Shown piece by piece: positions 1-9,484 of a DNA stretch of 34,297 nucleotides. Where the stretch lies: assembly GCA_964368495.1 (NCBI GenBank), contig CAYJAJ010000016.1, forward strand, positions 1 through 34,297, given 5' to 3'. Position numbers and translations under genes: made by a program. The notes under the pieces are model-generated. The model ran no database searches. It was given only the letters and a program-made list of their open reading frames with translations, and was not told the origin of the DNA. Position 1 is the first letter of the stretch. The number at the start of each line of letters is the position of its first letter. The stretch comes from CALVGQ01 sp964368495. Its GTDB lineage: Bacteria; Bacillota_I; Bacilli_A; Erysipelotrichales; Erysipelotrichaceae.

Positions 1-545
1 TCATAGTCCCATACTTCATCCAATAATTTTTCTCTGGATAAAGCAATATTTTTATTTTTCACCATATATAAAAGCAAATCAATTTCTTTTGGTGTTAAAT
101 TAACTTTAACATCATCCACAGAAACAGAGCGTCCATCAATATCAATCATTAATCCTTCAAACTTCATTGTAGAATTTTCTTTACCTCTGGTTCTTTCAAT
201 AACCGCTTTAATTCTTGCCATCAATTCTTTTGGAGAGAATGGTTTAACTAGATAATCATCAACACCAAGTTCAAATCCAAAAAGTTTATCATACTCTTCT
301 TGACGAGCTGATAACATAATAATAGGTACAGGTTTAATTTTTCGAATTTGTTTACAAGCAGAAAATCCATCTAATCTAGGCATCATTACGTCTAAAATTA
401 CACAGTCATAATTGTATTTTTCAATCATCTCGATTGCTTCTAATCCATCTTTTGCTTCGTTAACTTCATATCCGTTAATTAATGCATATTCTTTAACAAC
501 TTCTCTAATTTTAAGTTCATCATCAACAATTAATAATTTCGCCAT
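1..545 (-). CDS. OmpR/PhoB-family response regulator (3' end cut by window edge)
   Basis: Transcription factor of a two-component system. The visible 181 residues hold a receiver domain: acidic pair D8-D9, phospho-acceptor D52 in the segment ILDVMMP, and the conserved Lys in LVKPF near residue 103. The start of a winged-helix DNA-binding domain follows (LTPKEIDLLLYMV, then LSREKLLDEVW). The protein runs off the left edge, so the last ~45 residues of a usual 225-230 residue protein are missing. The ATG at 545 follows an AGGT-type ribosome site. Only 24 bases separate it from the dnaE stop, with no terminator between, so co-transcription with dnaE is possible. A partner histidine kinase would be expected further left. 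The regulon cannot be told from sequence. Confidence 0.93.
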   Translation of the reverse strand, partial: MAKLLIVDDELKIREVVKEYALINGYEVNEAKDGLEAIEMIEKYNYDCVILDVMMPRLDGFSACKQIRKIKPVPIIMLSARQEEYDKLFGFELGVDDYLVKPFSPKELMARIKAVIERTRGKENSTMKFEGLMIDIDGRSVSVDDVKVNLTPKEIDLLLYMVKNKNIALSREKLLDEVWDY

Positions 546-569
546 GGTTTACCTGCTTTCTATACATAA

Positions 570-3500
570 TTATAATTCAATTTTAACACACGATTGAATA
601 ATACATGAATCTTCTTTTTCTTTTTTTGCATCAAATGATAAATAATTTCCTTTAACAAGGTACTCCTGAAACCTTTGATATGATTTGGGCATAAACACTA
701 AATCCATTTCACCACTTTCATCATATACATTCACAAATGACATCGTATCCCCATGTTTTGTGCGATGTAACTTAATTTTCTTAATTAGTGCAAATCCTTT
801 TATATATCCTGTCTTTCTTTTTAGTATCGCAAGACTTTCCACTTGAATATTTTTTTGTTTTTTAATCACTAAAATCGGATGTGATGAAAAATAAAATCCT
901 AACACTTCCTTTTCACGATCTGATTTCTCTAAAATATTATCTTTAACACTTAGAAGTACTGGTTTAGAGACAAGATTTAAATCTATTTTAATTTGATTAT
1001 CTGATTCTATTCTTACTAAACTTGCATAACTTATTGCATCATTTAAAGAAGCTCTTAAACTGCTTCTATTGATTTTAAATTCATCTAATGCACCACTATC
1101 AATACAACACTCAATCGTTTTTTGAGTAAATCGATGTGTCATAATACGTGCAACAAAATCATAAAAATCAGTAAACAAACCATTTTCTTTTCTTTCCTCA
1201 AGTATCACTTTTGTTGCGCTCTCTCCTACATTTTTTATCGTACGTAATCCAAGTCGAATAGAATTATTTTCAATAGTATAACCATCATTACTATAATTAA
1301 TCGAAGGTTTTAACACTTCAATATTACGTCTTCTGCATTCATCAATATATTCAGCAGTTTTACTAACACTTCCAATCACGTTACTTAAAAGAGCTTTATA
1401 AAAATAAAGTGGTGTGTTTGCCTTTAAGTAGGCCATTTGATATGCAATCAACGCATAAGCAACAGAATGAGACTTATTAAATCCATAATTTGCAAACTTT
1501 AATATATACTCAAATAACTTAACTCCAAGTTCCTTTTCATATCCATTCGATATACAACCTTGTATGAAATCCTCTTGTAATTTCAATAACTCTTTTTCAA
1601 TTTTCTTGCTCATCGCCTTACGCATAATATCTGCTTTTGCAAGTGAGAAACCTGCAACGATTTGGGCAATTTGCATAACTTGTTCTTGATAAACAATAAT
1701 TCCGTAAGTAGATTTTAGTATTGGTTCAAGGACCGGATGCAAATAAGTAATTTTTTCAGGATGTTGTTTATAATCCAAGAACAACCCAATGTTCTCCATT
1801 GGACCTGGACGAAATAATGCAATTACTAATGCAATCTCATTAAAATCCTTCGGCTTCATTTTGCTAACTAAACTTTTCATTCCATCTGATTCAAGTTGAA
1901 AAATCCCTATCGTATCCACATCTTGAATGCATTTCATTGTCTTTTCATTATCTAAAGGAATTTTTAATAATTCAAAATTTGGTTTAATCTTCTTGATGTC
2001 ACATACAATATCATCAATGATCGTTAAATTTCTTAATCCCAAAAAATCCATTTTTATCAATCCAAGCTGTTCTAAATACTCCATCGTAAACTGAGTTAAA
2101 TATGTATTTTCATCAAATGACATTATTGGAAGTACTTCACTTAATGTTTTTCTACTAAATACAAGTCCTGCTGCATGAACACTAATGTGCCTTGGCAACC
2201 CTTCTAGTTTTCTTGCAATTTCATATAACTTTATATGAGCCAATGAAGAATTAATTATTTGATTAAACCGACTTGATTCATTCATTGCTCGATTAAGAGT
2301 CATTTTAAGTGCATTGGGTACTGACTTACATATCATATCTATTTTTGATAATGGTATATCTAAAACTCTTCCTACATCCCGTAACACCTGTTTTGTAGCT
2401 AACGTACCAAATGTAGCTATATGAGCAATGTGCTCAGTTCCATATTTACTTTTTACGTATTCAATTACTTCATCACGGCGATCATCAGGAAAATCAACAT
2501 CAATATCAGGCATAGAAATTCTTTGAGGATTTAAAAAGCGTTCAAACAACAAACCATGTTCAATAGGATCAATCTGAGTAATACCTAAACAATAGGAAAC
2601 AAGAGAACCTGCTGCACTTCCTCTTCCTGGTCCTACATATATTTTTTTTGATTTTGCATAACGTATAAAATCCCATACAATTAAAAAATAATCCTCAAAA
2701 TTCATTGATGTGATAATACCTAATTCAAACTTCATTCTATCAACATAAATTTGAGGAATCGTCTGATTTTCAAATCGTTTTCTCAACCCAGCAATACAAA
2801 GCTGAGACAAATATTGTTTTGAAGAAAGTCCACTTTGACACTCAAAAACTGGTAATGTGGTTTTTTCAAACTCCATCTTCACATCACACATATCGGCAAT
2901 ATATTGAGTATTTAATAAATCTTCTTCCTCATATAAATTTTGCATTTCTTCAACTGAAAGTATGTATCTTCCTTTTATATGCAATAATGATTGATCAAGT
3001 ACAGTTTTTTGTAATTTTATTCCATTTAATATACGAAATGTTTCTTCATCTTCACTTTTCAAATAATAAATTTTATTAAGTGCCACCGTTTGTATATCTA
3101 ATCCTTTACAACATTTTTTTAAAAAAGCATTTCTTATCTTCCAATAAGATGTTTCTTGATAAGATAGTGCTAAATAAAATGATGAAATTGATTCTTTTAT
3201 TTCTAGAAGTTTATCTACAACAGCCTTTTCGTCTTGATTAACACAAAGAGATTCAAATATTCCACCCTCGCCATAAACTATGATAAATAAATCATTTTTT
3301 GCAGTATTTATTTGTTCATAAGAAAGAAAAGCTTGTCCACTTGAAAGAATGCTGCTGAATTTCATTAAAGACTGATATCCTTTATCATTTTTAGCAAGTA
3401 TTAAAACAGCCATCATTTCATCCTGATGACTCACACTACACTCTAAGCCAAAAAGAGGTTTTAATCCTTCTTGTTTGCACTTTTTGTAAAATTCCATTGC

Positions 3501-3635
3501 CCCATGCATTGTATGTACATCTGTTAACGAAACTGATTTAAAGCCAAGTTTCTTTGACTCTTTTATTAAATTATCTATGCTGATTGTACTGCTGAGCAAT
3601 GAATAGCAACTTCTAGTATGTAAATGGACAATCAT
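570..3635 (-). CDS. dnaE: DNA polymerase III alpha subunit, DnaE type
   Basis: Replicative DNA polymerase of family C, cytoplasmic. An N-terminal PHP domain (HLHTRSCYSLL, then LTDVHTMHGA) is followed by the polymerase palm with GPGRGSAAGS near residue 335 and the catalytic motif PDIDVDFPDDRR near residue 376. A helix-hairpin-helix segment (CIDSGALDEF) and a C-terminal OB fold follow. There is no inserted DEDD exonuclease domain, so this is DnaE and not PolC. At about 1021 residues it is slightly short for the family. An in-frame GTG lies upstream at 3644, but it sits inside the GAGGTG ribosome site (3642-3647). The ATG at 3635, six bases after that site, is the better start; the ATG at 3638 is the alternative. 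In Bacillota DnaE usually works beside PolC in lagging-strand synthesis. Confidence 0.95.
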   Translation of the reverse strand: MIVHLHTRSCYSLLSSTISIDNLIKESKKLGFKSVSLTDVHTMHGAMEFYKKCKQEGLKPLFGLECSVSHQDEMMAVLILAKNDKGYQSLMKFSSILSSGQAFLSYEQINTAKNDLFIIVYGEGGIFESLCVNQDEKAVVDKLLEIKESISSFYLALSYQETSYWKIRNAFLKKCCKGLDIQTVALNKIYYLKSEDEETFRILNGIKLQKTVLDQSLLHIKGRYILSVEEMQNLYEEEDLLNTQYIADMCDVKMEFEKTTLPVFECQSGLSSKQYLSQLCIAGLRKRFENQTIPQIYVDRMKFELGIITSMNFEDYFLIVWDFIRYAKSKKIYVGPGRGSAAGSLVSYCLGITQIDPIEHGLLFERFLNPQRISMPDIDVDFPDDRRDEVIEYVKSKYGTEHIAHIATFGTLATKQVLRDVGRVLDIPLSKIDMICKSVPNALKMTLNRAMNESSRFNQIINSSLAHIKLYEIARKLEGLPRHISVHAAGLVFSRKTLSEVLPIMSFDENTYLTQFTMEYLEQLGLIKMDFLGLRNLTIIDDIVCDIKKIKPNFELLKIPLDNEKTMKCIQDVDTIGIFQLESDGMKSLVSKMKPKDFNEIALVIALFRPGPMENIGLFLDYKQHPEKITYLHPVLEPILKSTYGIIVYQEQVMQIAQIVAGFSLAKADIMRKAMSKKIEKELLKLQEDFIQGCISNGYEKELGVKLFEYILKFANYGFNKSHSVAYALIAYQMAYLKANTPLYFYKALLSNVIGSVSKTAEYIDECRRRNIEVLKPSINYSNDGYTIENNSIRLGLRTIKNVGESATKVILEERKENGLFTDFYDFVARIMTHRFTQKTIECCIDSGALDEFKINRSSLRASLNDAISYASLVRIESDNQIKIDLNLVSKPVLLSVKDNILEKSDREKEVLGFYFSSHPILVIKKQKNIQVESLAILKRKTGYIKGFALIKKIKLHRTKHGDTMSFVNVYDESGEMDLVFMPKSYQRFQEYLVKGNYLSFDAKKEKEDSCIIQSCVKIEL

Positions 3636-3653
3636 CATTAGCACCTCGTATTA

Positions 3654-3681
3654 ATTTTAGCATATTTTATGTTAAATTCAA
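3654..3681 (-). promoter_or_regulatory. possible sigma-A promoter of dnaE
   Basis: On the minus strand TTGAAT (3676-3681) and TAAAAT (3654-3659) are separated by 16 bases, with a TG one base before the -10 (extended -10). The predicted transcript would begin almost at the ribosome site, which leaves a very short leader and lowers confidence. Confidence 0.35.
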
Positions 3682-3717
3682 AAAAAAGCATACAATAACC
3701 AAATTATTACTCAATAG

Positions 3718-3747
3718 TTGTACATAATTAATCGAATGTTGTATAAT
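3718..3747 (+). promoter_or_regulatory. sigma-A promoter of the PBP gene
   Basis: TTGTAC (3718-3723), an 18-base spacer and a perfect TATAAT (3742-3747) lie 28 bases upstream of the PBP start codon. A strong AAGGAG ribosome site lies between promoter and gene. Confidence 0.65.
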
Positions 3748-3775
3748 GATATGGCATTTGTAAGGAGTATTTAAA

Positions 3776-6271
3776 ATGAGCGATAACAAATCAACTCAAA
3801 AAAATGAAAATATAAAGTCAAGTAAATCTAAAATGATTATAGCTTCAATATTATGGGCAGTTATATCTATTGGTATTCTAGCATGTAGTGTAATCATATA
3901 CATTGGAATAGATATAATTGATCGTGCCCCAGTACTTGATGTAGAGGTATTAGAAAATATAGAATCATCCAAAGTATTAGATAGTGATGGCGAAATTGTA
4001 GCTGAACTTGGTGTATATTTAAGAGAAAATGTAACTTATGAACAAATGCCTCAATCCTTAATTGATGCCTTTGTATCTATAGAAGATAGTCGATATTTTG
4101 AGCACAACGGATTCGATTTACCACGATTTTTTCGTGCTCTAATCGAAAATGTTCAAGATTCTTTAGCTGCTGGTAAACTCGTATTTTCTCAAGGTGGTTC
4201 AACATTAACAATGCAATTGATTGATAATTCATATTATATGAGTGGTGAATATATCGCAAACAACTCTGTTGAACAAAAACTTCAAGAAATATACTTGTCA
4301 ATTGAATTAGAAAAAATTTTAAGTAAAGAAGAAATACTTACATATTATTTAAATAAATTAAATTTCGGTGGTAATATTCGTGGTGTAGAAAAAGCAAGTG
4401 AATATTACTTTAACAAAAATGTAACAGAGTTAACTCTATCTGAATCTGCCCTTTTAGCAGGAATCGTTAATCTTCCTAATGTATATAATCCTTATAAAAA
4501 TTTAGATTACGCTACCGAAAGAAGAAACACCGTAATTAATTTAATGAATTATCACGGATACATCACTGATGAAGAAGCAGATTTAGCAAAGTCAATCAAC
4601 ATTGAAGATCAACTTGTGCCAGAAGATGTTTCACAGTCCCAAACAGATTACCCTTATCAAAGCTATATTGACGCTGTAATTGAAGAAACAATAGAACTTA
4701 CTGGATTAGATCCTAGTATAAACCCGATGATTATTCACACTAATTTAAATCAAAGTGTTCAAGCAACAATCGACCAAATACAAAACGGAGAAATTGAAGA
4801 TATTGAGTTTTTAGACGATTTAATGCAAATCGCAATAGTATGTATGGATAATTCGACTGGTGAAATTGTTGCATTAGGTGGTGGTCGCGGTTATGAGGGT
4901 GAACGTATGTTTAATCGTGCCACTGACATGTACAAACAACCCGGTTCAAGTGTTAAACCATACCTATCTTATGCACTGGCATTTGAGCATTTAGGCTGGG
5001 CTACAAGTCATGTAGTAACAGATAAACCAATCGAATATCGCGGAACATCCACAGTATTAAATAACTTTGATGGCGAATATCGAGGTGATATGACACTTCA
5101 AGATGCAATTGGTACTTCAATGAATACCCCTGCACTACAAACACTTCAAGAAGTCGCTGATACAGTTGGACCAAACACAATTATTGAATACTTAAATGAT
5201 CTTGGTTTTGATCAAGTTACTCGAGATAATTTCGACTTAGGTTATGCAATTGGTGGATCTGCTTCTACTGTAACACCTGTTCAATTAGCTGCAGCTCATG
5301 CAACAATGATGAATTATGGGAAATACAATACACCACATACAGTTTCAAAAATTGAATTTTTAGATGGCTCTGATCCAATTGAAGTTAACGGTGAGCAAAA
5401 CCAGGTAATATCAGAAGGTGCTGCTTTTCTAGCAGCATATATGATGGAAGCAAATGTATCTGGTCCATACTTCAATTATATGCAGATCCTTGAAAGAACC
5501 TACCCTGTTTATGCAAAAACTGGAACTACCGATTGGGGTGATGAAGGTTTAATATTCGGCATACCTGAAGGAGCTATGAAAGATAAATGGATGGTTTCAT
5601 CAACTACCGATTACACTACTTCTGTTTGGTTTGGATATGATAAAGGTGTTGAGGGAGAAGATACTTATTTTGACAGTGTAAAAAGTAGACTTAATACTCC
5701 TGGTAGAATTAGTAGCTTGTTGTTGGATACACTACATAGCGAAGATGATCCACCTGCTCCATTAACACAACCTGAAAGTGTAATTGAGATTACTCATATT
5801 CTAGGCGCTTTCCCTTATTCTGATGCTCCTGGATATGAATATTTATATACAACTGGCTTAACAATAGAACCAAAAGAAGGTGAAGAACCAAAAGTTGTTA
5901 ACATTTATGAAAGAACTCCTCCACCTTTAACAAGCATTTCAGCAACAAAAAATCCTGTTGATGGTGTCGTACAAATTCACTGGAATTCTCAAGGATTTGA
6001 ACCAGTAAACGAATTAGGACAAAAAGATATATCTTTATATACCAAATACAATCAGGTGTATGCTACTGGAGCTCAATTATTTAATTATAGTTGGGTGTAT
6101 GGTCAACCTCACTATGTTGCACAAGTATTCTCAAATGGTGCCTATGTCACTGATGTTTACAGCGATAGCAGCTACTATTGGGACTCATTTGGCGATGGCA
6201 ACATTCAAGTATGTGGCTATTACTACACAGATGGTGGTTACACAAGCCCACAGGTTTGTTCATACGATTAA
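3776..6271 (+). CDS. Class A penicillin-binding protein (PBP1A-like)
   Basis: Bifunctional cell-wall synthase that polymerises glycan strands (GT51 domain) and cross-links the peptides (transpeptidase domain) outside the membrane. A short cytoplasmic tail is followed by one membrane segment at about residues 20-46. GT51 motifs are EDSRYFEHNG with catalytic Glu103, GGSTLTMQL at 140-148, and KEEILTYYLNKLNFG near 184. Transpeptidase motifs are S391-S-V-K394, S448-M-N450 and K581-T-G-T584. After the transpeptidase there is an aromatic-rich tail of about 110 residues, beginning after a PPPLTS linker; it resembles a fibronectin-III-like module and ends with two cysteines. The gene stands alone with its own promoter and terminator. 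At 831 residues it is normal for PBP1A with a C-terminal extension. Confidence 0.94.
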   Translation: MSDNKSTQKNENIKSSKSKMIIASILWAVISIGILACSVIIYIGIDIIDRAPVLDVEVLENIESSKVLDSDGEIVAELGVYLRENVTYEQMPQSLIDAFVSIEDSRYFEHNGFDLPRFFRALIENVQDSLAAGKLVFSQGGSTLTMQLIDNSYYMSGEYIANNSVEQKLQEIYLSIELEKILSKEEILTYYLNKLNFGGNIRGVEKASEYYFNKNVTELTLSESALLAGIVNLPNVYNPYKNLDYATERRNTVINLMNYHGYITDEEADLAKSINIEDQLVPEDVSQSQTDYPYQSYIDAVIEETIELTGLDPSINPMIIHTNLNQSVQATIDQIQNGEIEDIEFLDDLMQIAIVCMDNSTGEIVALGGGRGYEGERMFNRATDMYKQPGSSVKPYLSYALAFEHLGWATSHVVTDKPIEYRGTSTVLNNFDGEYRGDMTLQDAIGTSMNTPALQTLQEVADTVGPNTIIEYLNDLGFDQVTRDNFDLGYAIGGSASTVTPVQLAAAHATMMNYGKYNTPHTVSKIEFLDGSDPIEVNGEQNQVISEGAAFLAAYMMEANVSGPYFNYMQILERTYPVYAKTGTTDWGDEGLIFGIPEGAMKDKWMVSSTTDYTTSVWFGYDKGVEGEDTYFDSVKSRLNTPGRISSLLLDTLHSEDDPPAPLTQPESVIEITHILGAFPYSDAPGYEYLYTTGLTIEPKEGEEPKVVNIYERTPPPLTSISATKNPVDGVVQIHWNSQGFEPVNELGQKDISLYTKYNQVYATGAQLFNYSWVYGQPHYVAQVFSNGAYVTDVYSDSSYYWDSFGDGNIQVCGYYYTDGGYTSPQVCSYD

Positions 6272-6283
6272 TTACAATCACTT

Positions 6284-6350
6284 AGTTCATTCATGATTCA
6301 AAAGTTTAATTGGTAATCACCAATTAAATAATGCTATGAATGAACTTTTT
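6284..6350 (+). terminator. intrinsic terminator after the PBP gene
   Basis: Nested inverted repeats: an outer 11-bp stem (6284-6294 with 6336-6346) encloses an inner 10-bp stem (6305-6314 with 6319-6328, loop AATC). A run of T follows (6346-6350). Confidence 0.65.
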
Positions 6351-6364
6351 ATATGAAAATAATC

Positions 6365-6390
6365 AAAATGCACCTAATAAAGTGCATTTT
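6365..6390 (-). terminator. intrinsic terminator after spoIVA (possibly bidirectional)
   Basis: A 9-bp stem AAAATGCAC (6365-6373) pairs with GTGCATTTT (6382-6390) around an 8-base loop. It sits 14 bases beyond the spoIVA stop. T-rich sequence follows on both strands, so it may also back up the PBP terminator. Confidence 0.6.
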
Positions 6391-6404
6391 ATTTTTATTC
6401 ATTT

Positions 6405-7880
6405 TTACAAAACAATTGCAATAACATTTCCTTTACCACGATTTACAAGCTTCGCAAGAACACCTTGCAAGCGAATTCTAGCTGATTCAGGTATCATTGA
6501 TAATTTTGAATTCATCCCATCTTTAATCAAATCAGATAACTTTCTTCCAAAGATATCTGACTCCCAAATTGCTTCTGAATTCTCTTGATCACGCAATAAA
6601 TATTGAATAAGCTCTTCACTTTGGCTTTTTGAACCGATGATTGGTTCAAAAATACTTTCAACATCAACTTTTATCATATGAATACTTGGAGCAACTGCCT
6701 TAATTTTAACACCATATCTACCTTGTTGTTTCACAATTTCTGGAGTCGATAGTTGAATATCACTAAGCGAGCTTGATGCAAAACCATACCCGGTTTGTTT
6801 TACCATTTTAAGTGCACTACTAATTGCATCATATTCTTTTTTTGCAACAGCAAAATCTTGTAGTATAGCAATCAACTGAGCTTTTTCACTAATTTCCTCG
6901 CCTAAAATTTCTTTTAAAACTTGATTGTATAATCCTTGTAGTACATCAACTTCGACATACGCAATTCCTTTACCAGTGTCTACAGTAGACAATTTGGCAT
7001 TTTCAATATTTTCATTTACATTTAATAAATCCACTATGTTATCAATTTCTCTTAACTTAGTTATAGTCCCCATTGATTCTTTAATCGTGTTGTTTAAACT
7101 TGATTTCAACCAATGTTCTTCAGCAAGCACTGTTACCCATTTTGGTGTTTGCACATCAATTTGTGATACCGGGAATTCATACAATGCTTCTCTTAAAATT
7201 TCATGAATATCTTTTTCATTCATTTTATCACAAGCAACAGCTAATACAGGAACTTGATACTTATCTGTCAATTTATCAACTACACCTCTACAAGCAATTC
7301 CTTCTGGATCTTTACTATTCACAACAATTACAAATGGTTTCCCAATACTGATCAACTCGTTAATTACATCTGTTTCTGCTTCTACATATGATTCTCTTGG
7401 TAAATCAACAATTGAACCGTCGCTTGTAACTACAATCCCAATCATAGAATGATCTTGAATTACTTTTTGAGTACCACATTTTGCAGCTTCATCAAATGGT
7501 ATCGGCTCTTGAAACCATGGTGTATGCACCATTCTAACACCGTTTTCATCTTTGTAACCTTTTGCATCATCGATGATGTATCCTACACAATCCACTAATC
7601 GAACCTTAACATTAAAGCCATCATTGAACGTAATTGTTGCCGCATTGTTTGGCACAAACTTAGGTTCCATCGTCATTATTGTTTTACCCTCACCACTTTG
7701 TGGCAACTCATCAACCATCCTACTTTTTTCATATTCGTCACTTACATAGGGTATAACAGCTTTTTCCATGAAGTTTTTTATAAAAGTGGATTTGCCAACG
7801 CGTACAGGACCAACGACACCTAAATAAATATCACCACCGCAACGTTCCCCAATATTTTTTAAAATTTCTGTGGTTTCCAT
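6405..7880 (-). CDS. spoIVA: Stage IV sporulation protein A (spore coat morphogenetic ATPase)
   Basis: SpoIVA is an ATPase that polymerises on the forespore surface and forms the basement layer of the spore coat; it is made in the mother cell. The P-loop GPVRVGKST lies at residues 24-32, followed by the segment QSGEGKTIMT (61-70) and the nucleotide-binding segment VRLVDCVGY. At 491 residues the length is almost that of the B. subtilis protein. The open frame extends 13 codons upstream, but the ATG at 7880 follows a strong GGAGGAG ribosome site at good spacing, so I start there. I could not define a convincing sigma-E promoter in the AT-rich upstream region. The gene stands alone between terminators. 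It is the clearest sign in this window that the organism forms endospores. Confidence 0.95.
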   Translation of the reverse strand: METTEILKNIGERCGGDIYLGVVGPVRVGKSTFIKNFMEKAVIPYVSDEYEKSRMVDELPQSGEGKTIMTMEPKFVPNNAATITFNDGFNVKVRLVDCVGYIIDDAKGYKDENGVRMVHTPWFQEPIPFDEAAKCGTQKVIQDHSMIGIVVTSDGSIVDLPRESYVEAETDVINELISIGKPFVIVVNSKDPEGIACRGVVDKLTDKYQVPVLAVACDKMNEKDIHEILREALYEFPVSQIDVQTPKWVTVLAEEHWLKSSLNNTIKESMGTITKLREIDNIVDLLNVNENIENAKLSTVDTGKGIAYVEVDVLQGLYNQVLKEILGEEISEKAQLIAILQDFAVAKKEYDAISSALKMVKQTGYGFASSSLSDIQLSTPEIVKQQGRYGVKIKAVAPSIHMIKVDVESIFEPIIGSKSQSEELIQYLLRDQENSEAIWESDIFGRKLSDLIKDGMNSKLSMIPESARIRLQGVLAKLVNRGKGNVIAIVL

Positions 7881-7963
7881 AAACTCCTCCTTACTAGTTG
7901 AAGTATATGTATACGTCAAAAAAAAAATTCACTTAATATAAAAAAATCGTATAAAATTTTTTA

Positions 7964-7972
7964 TGCTATAAT
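7964..7972 (+). promoter_or_regulatory. extended -10 promoter of the zinc-ribbon gene
   Basis: TGC directly before a perfect TATAAT (7967-7972) gives an extended -10 element. I see no good -35 hexamer at the usual distance. It lies 26 bases upstream of the zinc-ribbon start codon. Confidence 0.5.
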
Positions 7973-7998
7973 TTAGTAATAAAAGGAGATTGATAATT

Positions 7999-8202
7999 AT
8001 GGGATACAAGTGCGTAAAATGCGGGAATGAAGAATATGAAAAAGATCAATTCCAGGCAACAGGAGGAGATTTCGCAAAATTATTTGACGTTCAAAACAGA
8101 AAATTCATTACAATAAGTTGCACAAAATGTGGATATACAGAACTATACAAAGAAACATCCAATGGCATCGATAATATATTTGATTTCCTTGTTGGTGGAT
8201 AA
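7999..8202 (+). CDS. Small zinc-ribbon protein (DUF2082-like)
   Basis: A 67-residue cytoplasmic protein with two CxxC knuckles, C5-V-K-C8 and C41-T-K-C44, spaced for one zinc ion. It resembles the family annotated as nucleic-acid-binding Zn-ribbon proteins (DUF2082-type); its function is unknown. The ATG at 7999 lies ten bases after GGAG. A TTG at 7990 is in frame but only one base from that ribosome site, so it is rejected. The gene is monocistronic, with its own extended -10 promoter and a strong hairpin terminator that overlaps the stop codon of the convergent methyltransferase gene. Confidence 0.85.
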   Translation: MGYKCVKCGNEEYEKDQFQATGGDFAKLFDVQNRKFITISCTKCGYTELYKETSNGIDNIFDFLVGG

Positions 8203-8229
8203 AAAAGCAGTCAAATTGACTGCTTTTTT
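8201..8229. terminator. bidirectional intrinsic terminator
   Basis: GCAGTCA (8207-8213) and TGACTGC (8217-8223) form a tight stem flanked by six A on one side and six T on the other. It can therefore stop the zinc-ribbon transcript on plus and the methyltransferase transcript on minus. It overlaps the methyltransferase stop codon. Confidence 0.8.
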
Positions 8230-9427
8230 AAATGATCTGAAAAATATAAAATTTTAAATATGATGTTTCTTCCATTGTCCATAAAATAGGATGATCACAA
8301 TTTTGCTGTGTAATTGAAACTTGTTTTAAAGTTATATTTGATTCATGTGCTGCTTCTTTAAGCATCTTCTCAAAATTACTTGTTTCCATAAATCTTGAAC
8401 AACTGCAGGTAATAAGATATCCCCCATTTTTTAATAGTTGCATTGCATGCATATTAATTCTCTTGTATCCATTATAAGCACTATTTATTGTTGATCTAGA
8501 TTTTGTGAATGCTGGTGGATCTAAAACTATAATATCAAACTGACCTTCCTTAATTTCATCTAAATACTTAAATACATCTGCCTTAACAAAAGAAATTTTA
8601 TCTTCTAATCCATTAAGTTTAGCATTTTCATATCCTTGATTTAAAGCTGTCTGTGAGACATCTACAGCAACAACTGACTTAGCGCCACCAAATGCTGCAT
8701 TTAATGCAAAACCCCCAGTATGGCTAAAACAATCAAGCACGGTTTTATTAAATGACATTTGTCTTAACAATCTTCTATTTTCTTTTTGATCCAGAAAATA
8801 CCCAGTTTTTTGTCCATTTTCGACATCAACATTCAGTTGTATTCCATTCTCAACAATAACAGTCTTAGTTGGAAAAGTGCAATCATAAAAACCCTTATAA
8901 GAGTCAAGACCTTCCTTGAGTCTAATGGCAATATCATTTCTTTCATATATTCCAACAATTTCTTGATTATCCTCGCGCAAGACTTCTAATAATGATTCAT
9001 ACAAACTTGATTTGATTAGTTCTAAACCATATGAACTAATTTGTGTCACCAATATATCATTATATCTATCAACGACAAGGCCTGGAAGTAAATCAGCTTC
9101 ACCAAACACAATACGAACATTTTTTATGTTATCATGTTGTAAAGTTTTACGATATTCATAAGCAAACTTCAATCTTTTTTTGAAAAAATCACGATTAATT
9201 TCCTCGTTTAAAACTTTAGTTAATATACGTACTGTAATGTGACTTTTTAACGAAATAAAACCTGTGCCTAAATAGTTCTTGTCTATACTTAGAATGTTTA
9301 CCAAAGACCCATTTTCAATATTTTCATCATAACTGTGCAAGTTATTTCTATACATCCACATTTGGCCGTTATTTAAATACTTTTCACCCTCTGGTGTTAT
9401 TACTATACTCGGATAAATATTTTCCAT
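8228..9427 (-). CDS. RlmI-like class I SAM-dependent rRNA methyltransferase
   Basis: Predicted 23S rRNA cytosine-C5 methyltransferase of the RlmI/YwbD type. An N-terminal PUA-like RNA-binding domain (about residues 5-80) precedes a Rossmann methyltransferase domain. The SAM-binding motif LDCFSHTGGF is at 231-240, the acidic loop VVAVDVS at 252-258, DPPAF at 303-307, and TCSCS at 340-344 carries the Cys typical of m5C enzymes. The segment QKTGYFLDQKENR (206-218) is typical of the family. At 399 residues it is full length. The ATG at 9427 follows AAGGAG. The exact target base is inferred from the family, not from this sequence. The gene appears monocistronic, with a promoter just upstream. Confidence 0.9.
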   Translation of the reverse strand: MENIYPSIVITPEGEKYLNNGQMWMYRNNLHSYDENIENGSLVNILSIDKNYLGTGFISLKSHITVRILTKVLNEEINRDFFKKRLKFAYEYRKTLQHDNIKNVRIVFGEADLLPGLVVDRYNDILVTQISSYGLELIKSSLYESLLEVLREDNQEIVGIYERNDIAIRLKEGLDSYKGFYDCTFPTKTVIVENGIQLNVDVENGQKTGYFLDQKENRRLLRQMSFNKTVLDCFSHTGGFALNAAFGGAKSVVAVDVSQTALNQGYENAKLNGLEDKISFVKADVFKYLDEIKEGQFDIIVLDPPAFTKSRSTINSAYNGYKRINMHAMQLLKNGGYLITCSCSRFMETSNFEKMLKEAAHESNITLKQVSITQQNCDHPILWTMEETSYLKFYIFQII

Positions 9428-9454
9428 TTGAAAACTCCTTTAAATATCTTATTA

Positions 9455-9483
9455 ATATTACCTCAATATAAAAATTAGTACAA
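9455..9483 (-). promoter_or_regulatory. probable promoter of the RlmI-like gene
   Basis: TTGTAC (9478-9483), a 17-base spacer and TAATAT (9455-9460) on the minus strand, 27 bases upstream of the start codon. It begins just after the U-tract of the ggt terminator. Confidence 0.5.
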
Positions 9484-9484
9484 G

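Noticed and set aside
3642..3644. GTG start of dnaE
   Set aside because: The codon lies within the GAGGTG ribosome site of the ATG at 3635.
7881..7960. Sigma-E promoter for spoIVA
   Set aside because: A TATACATA element exists near 7905, but I found no -35 partner at the right spacing; the region is mostly A/T runs.
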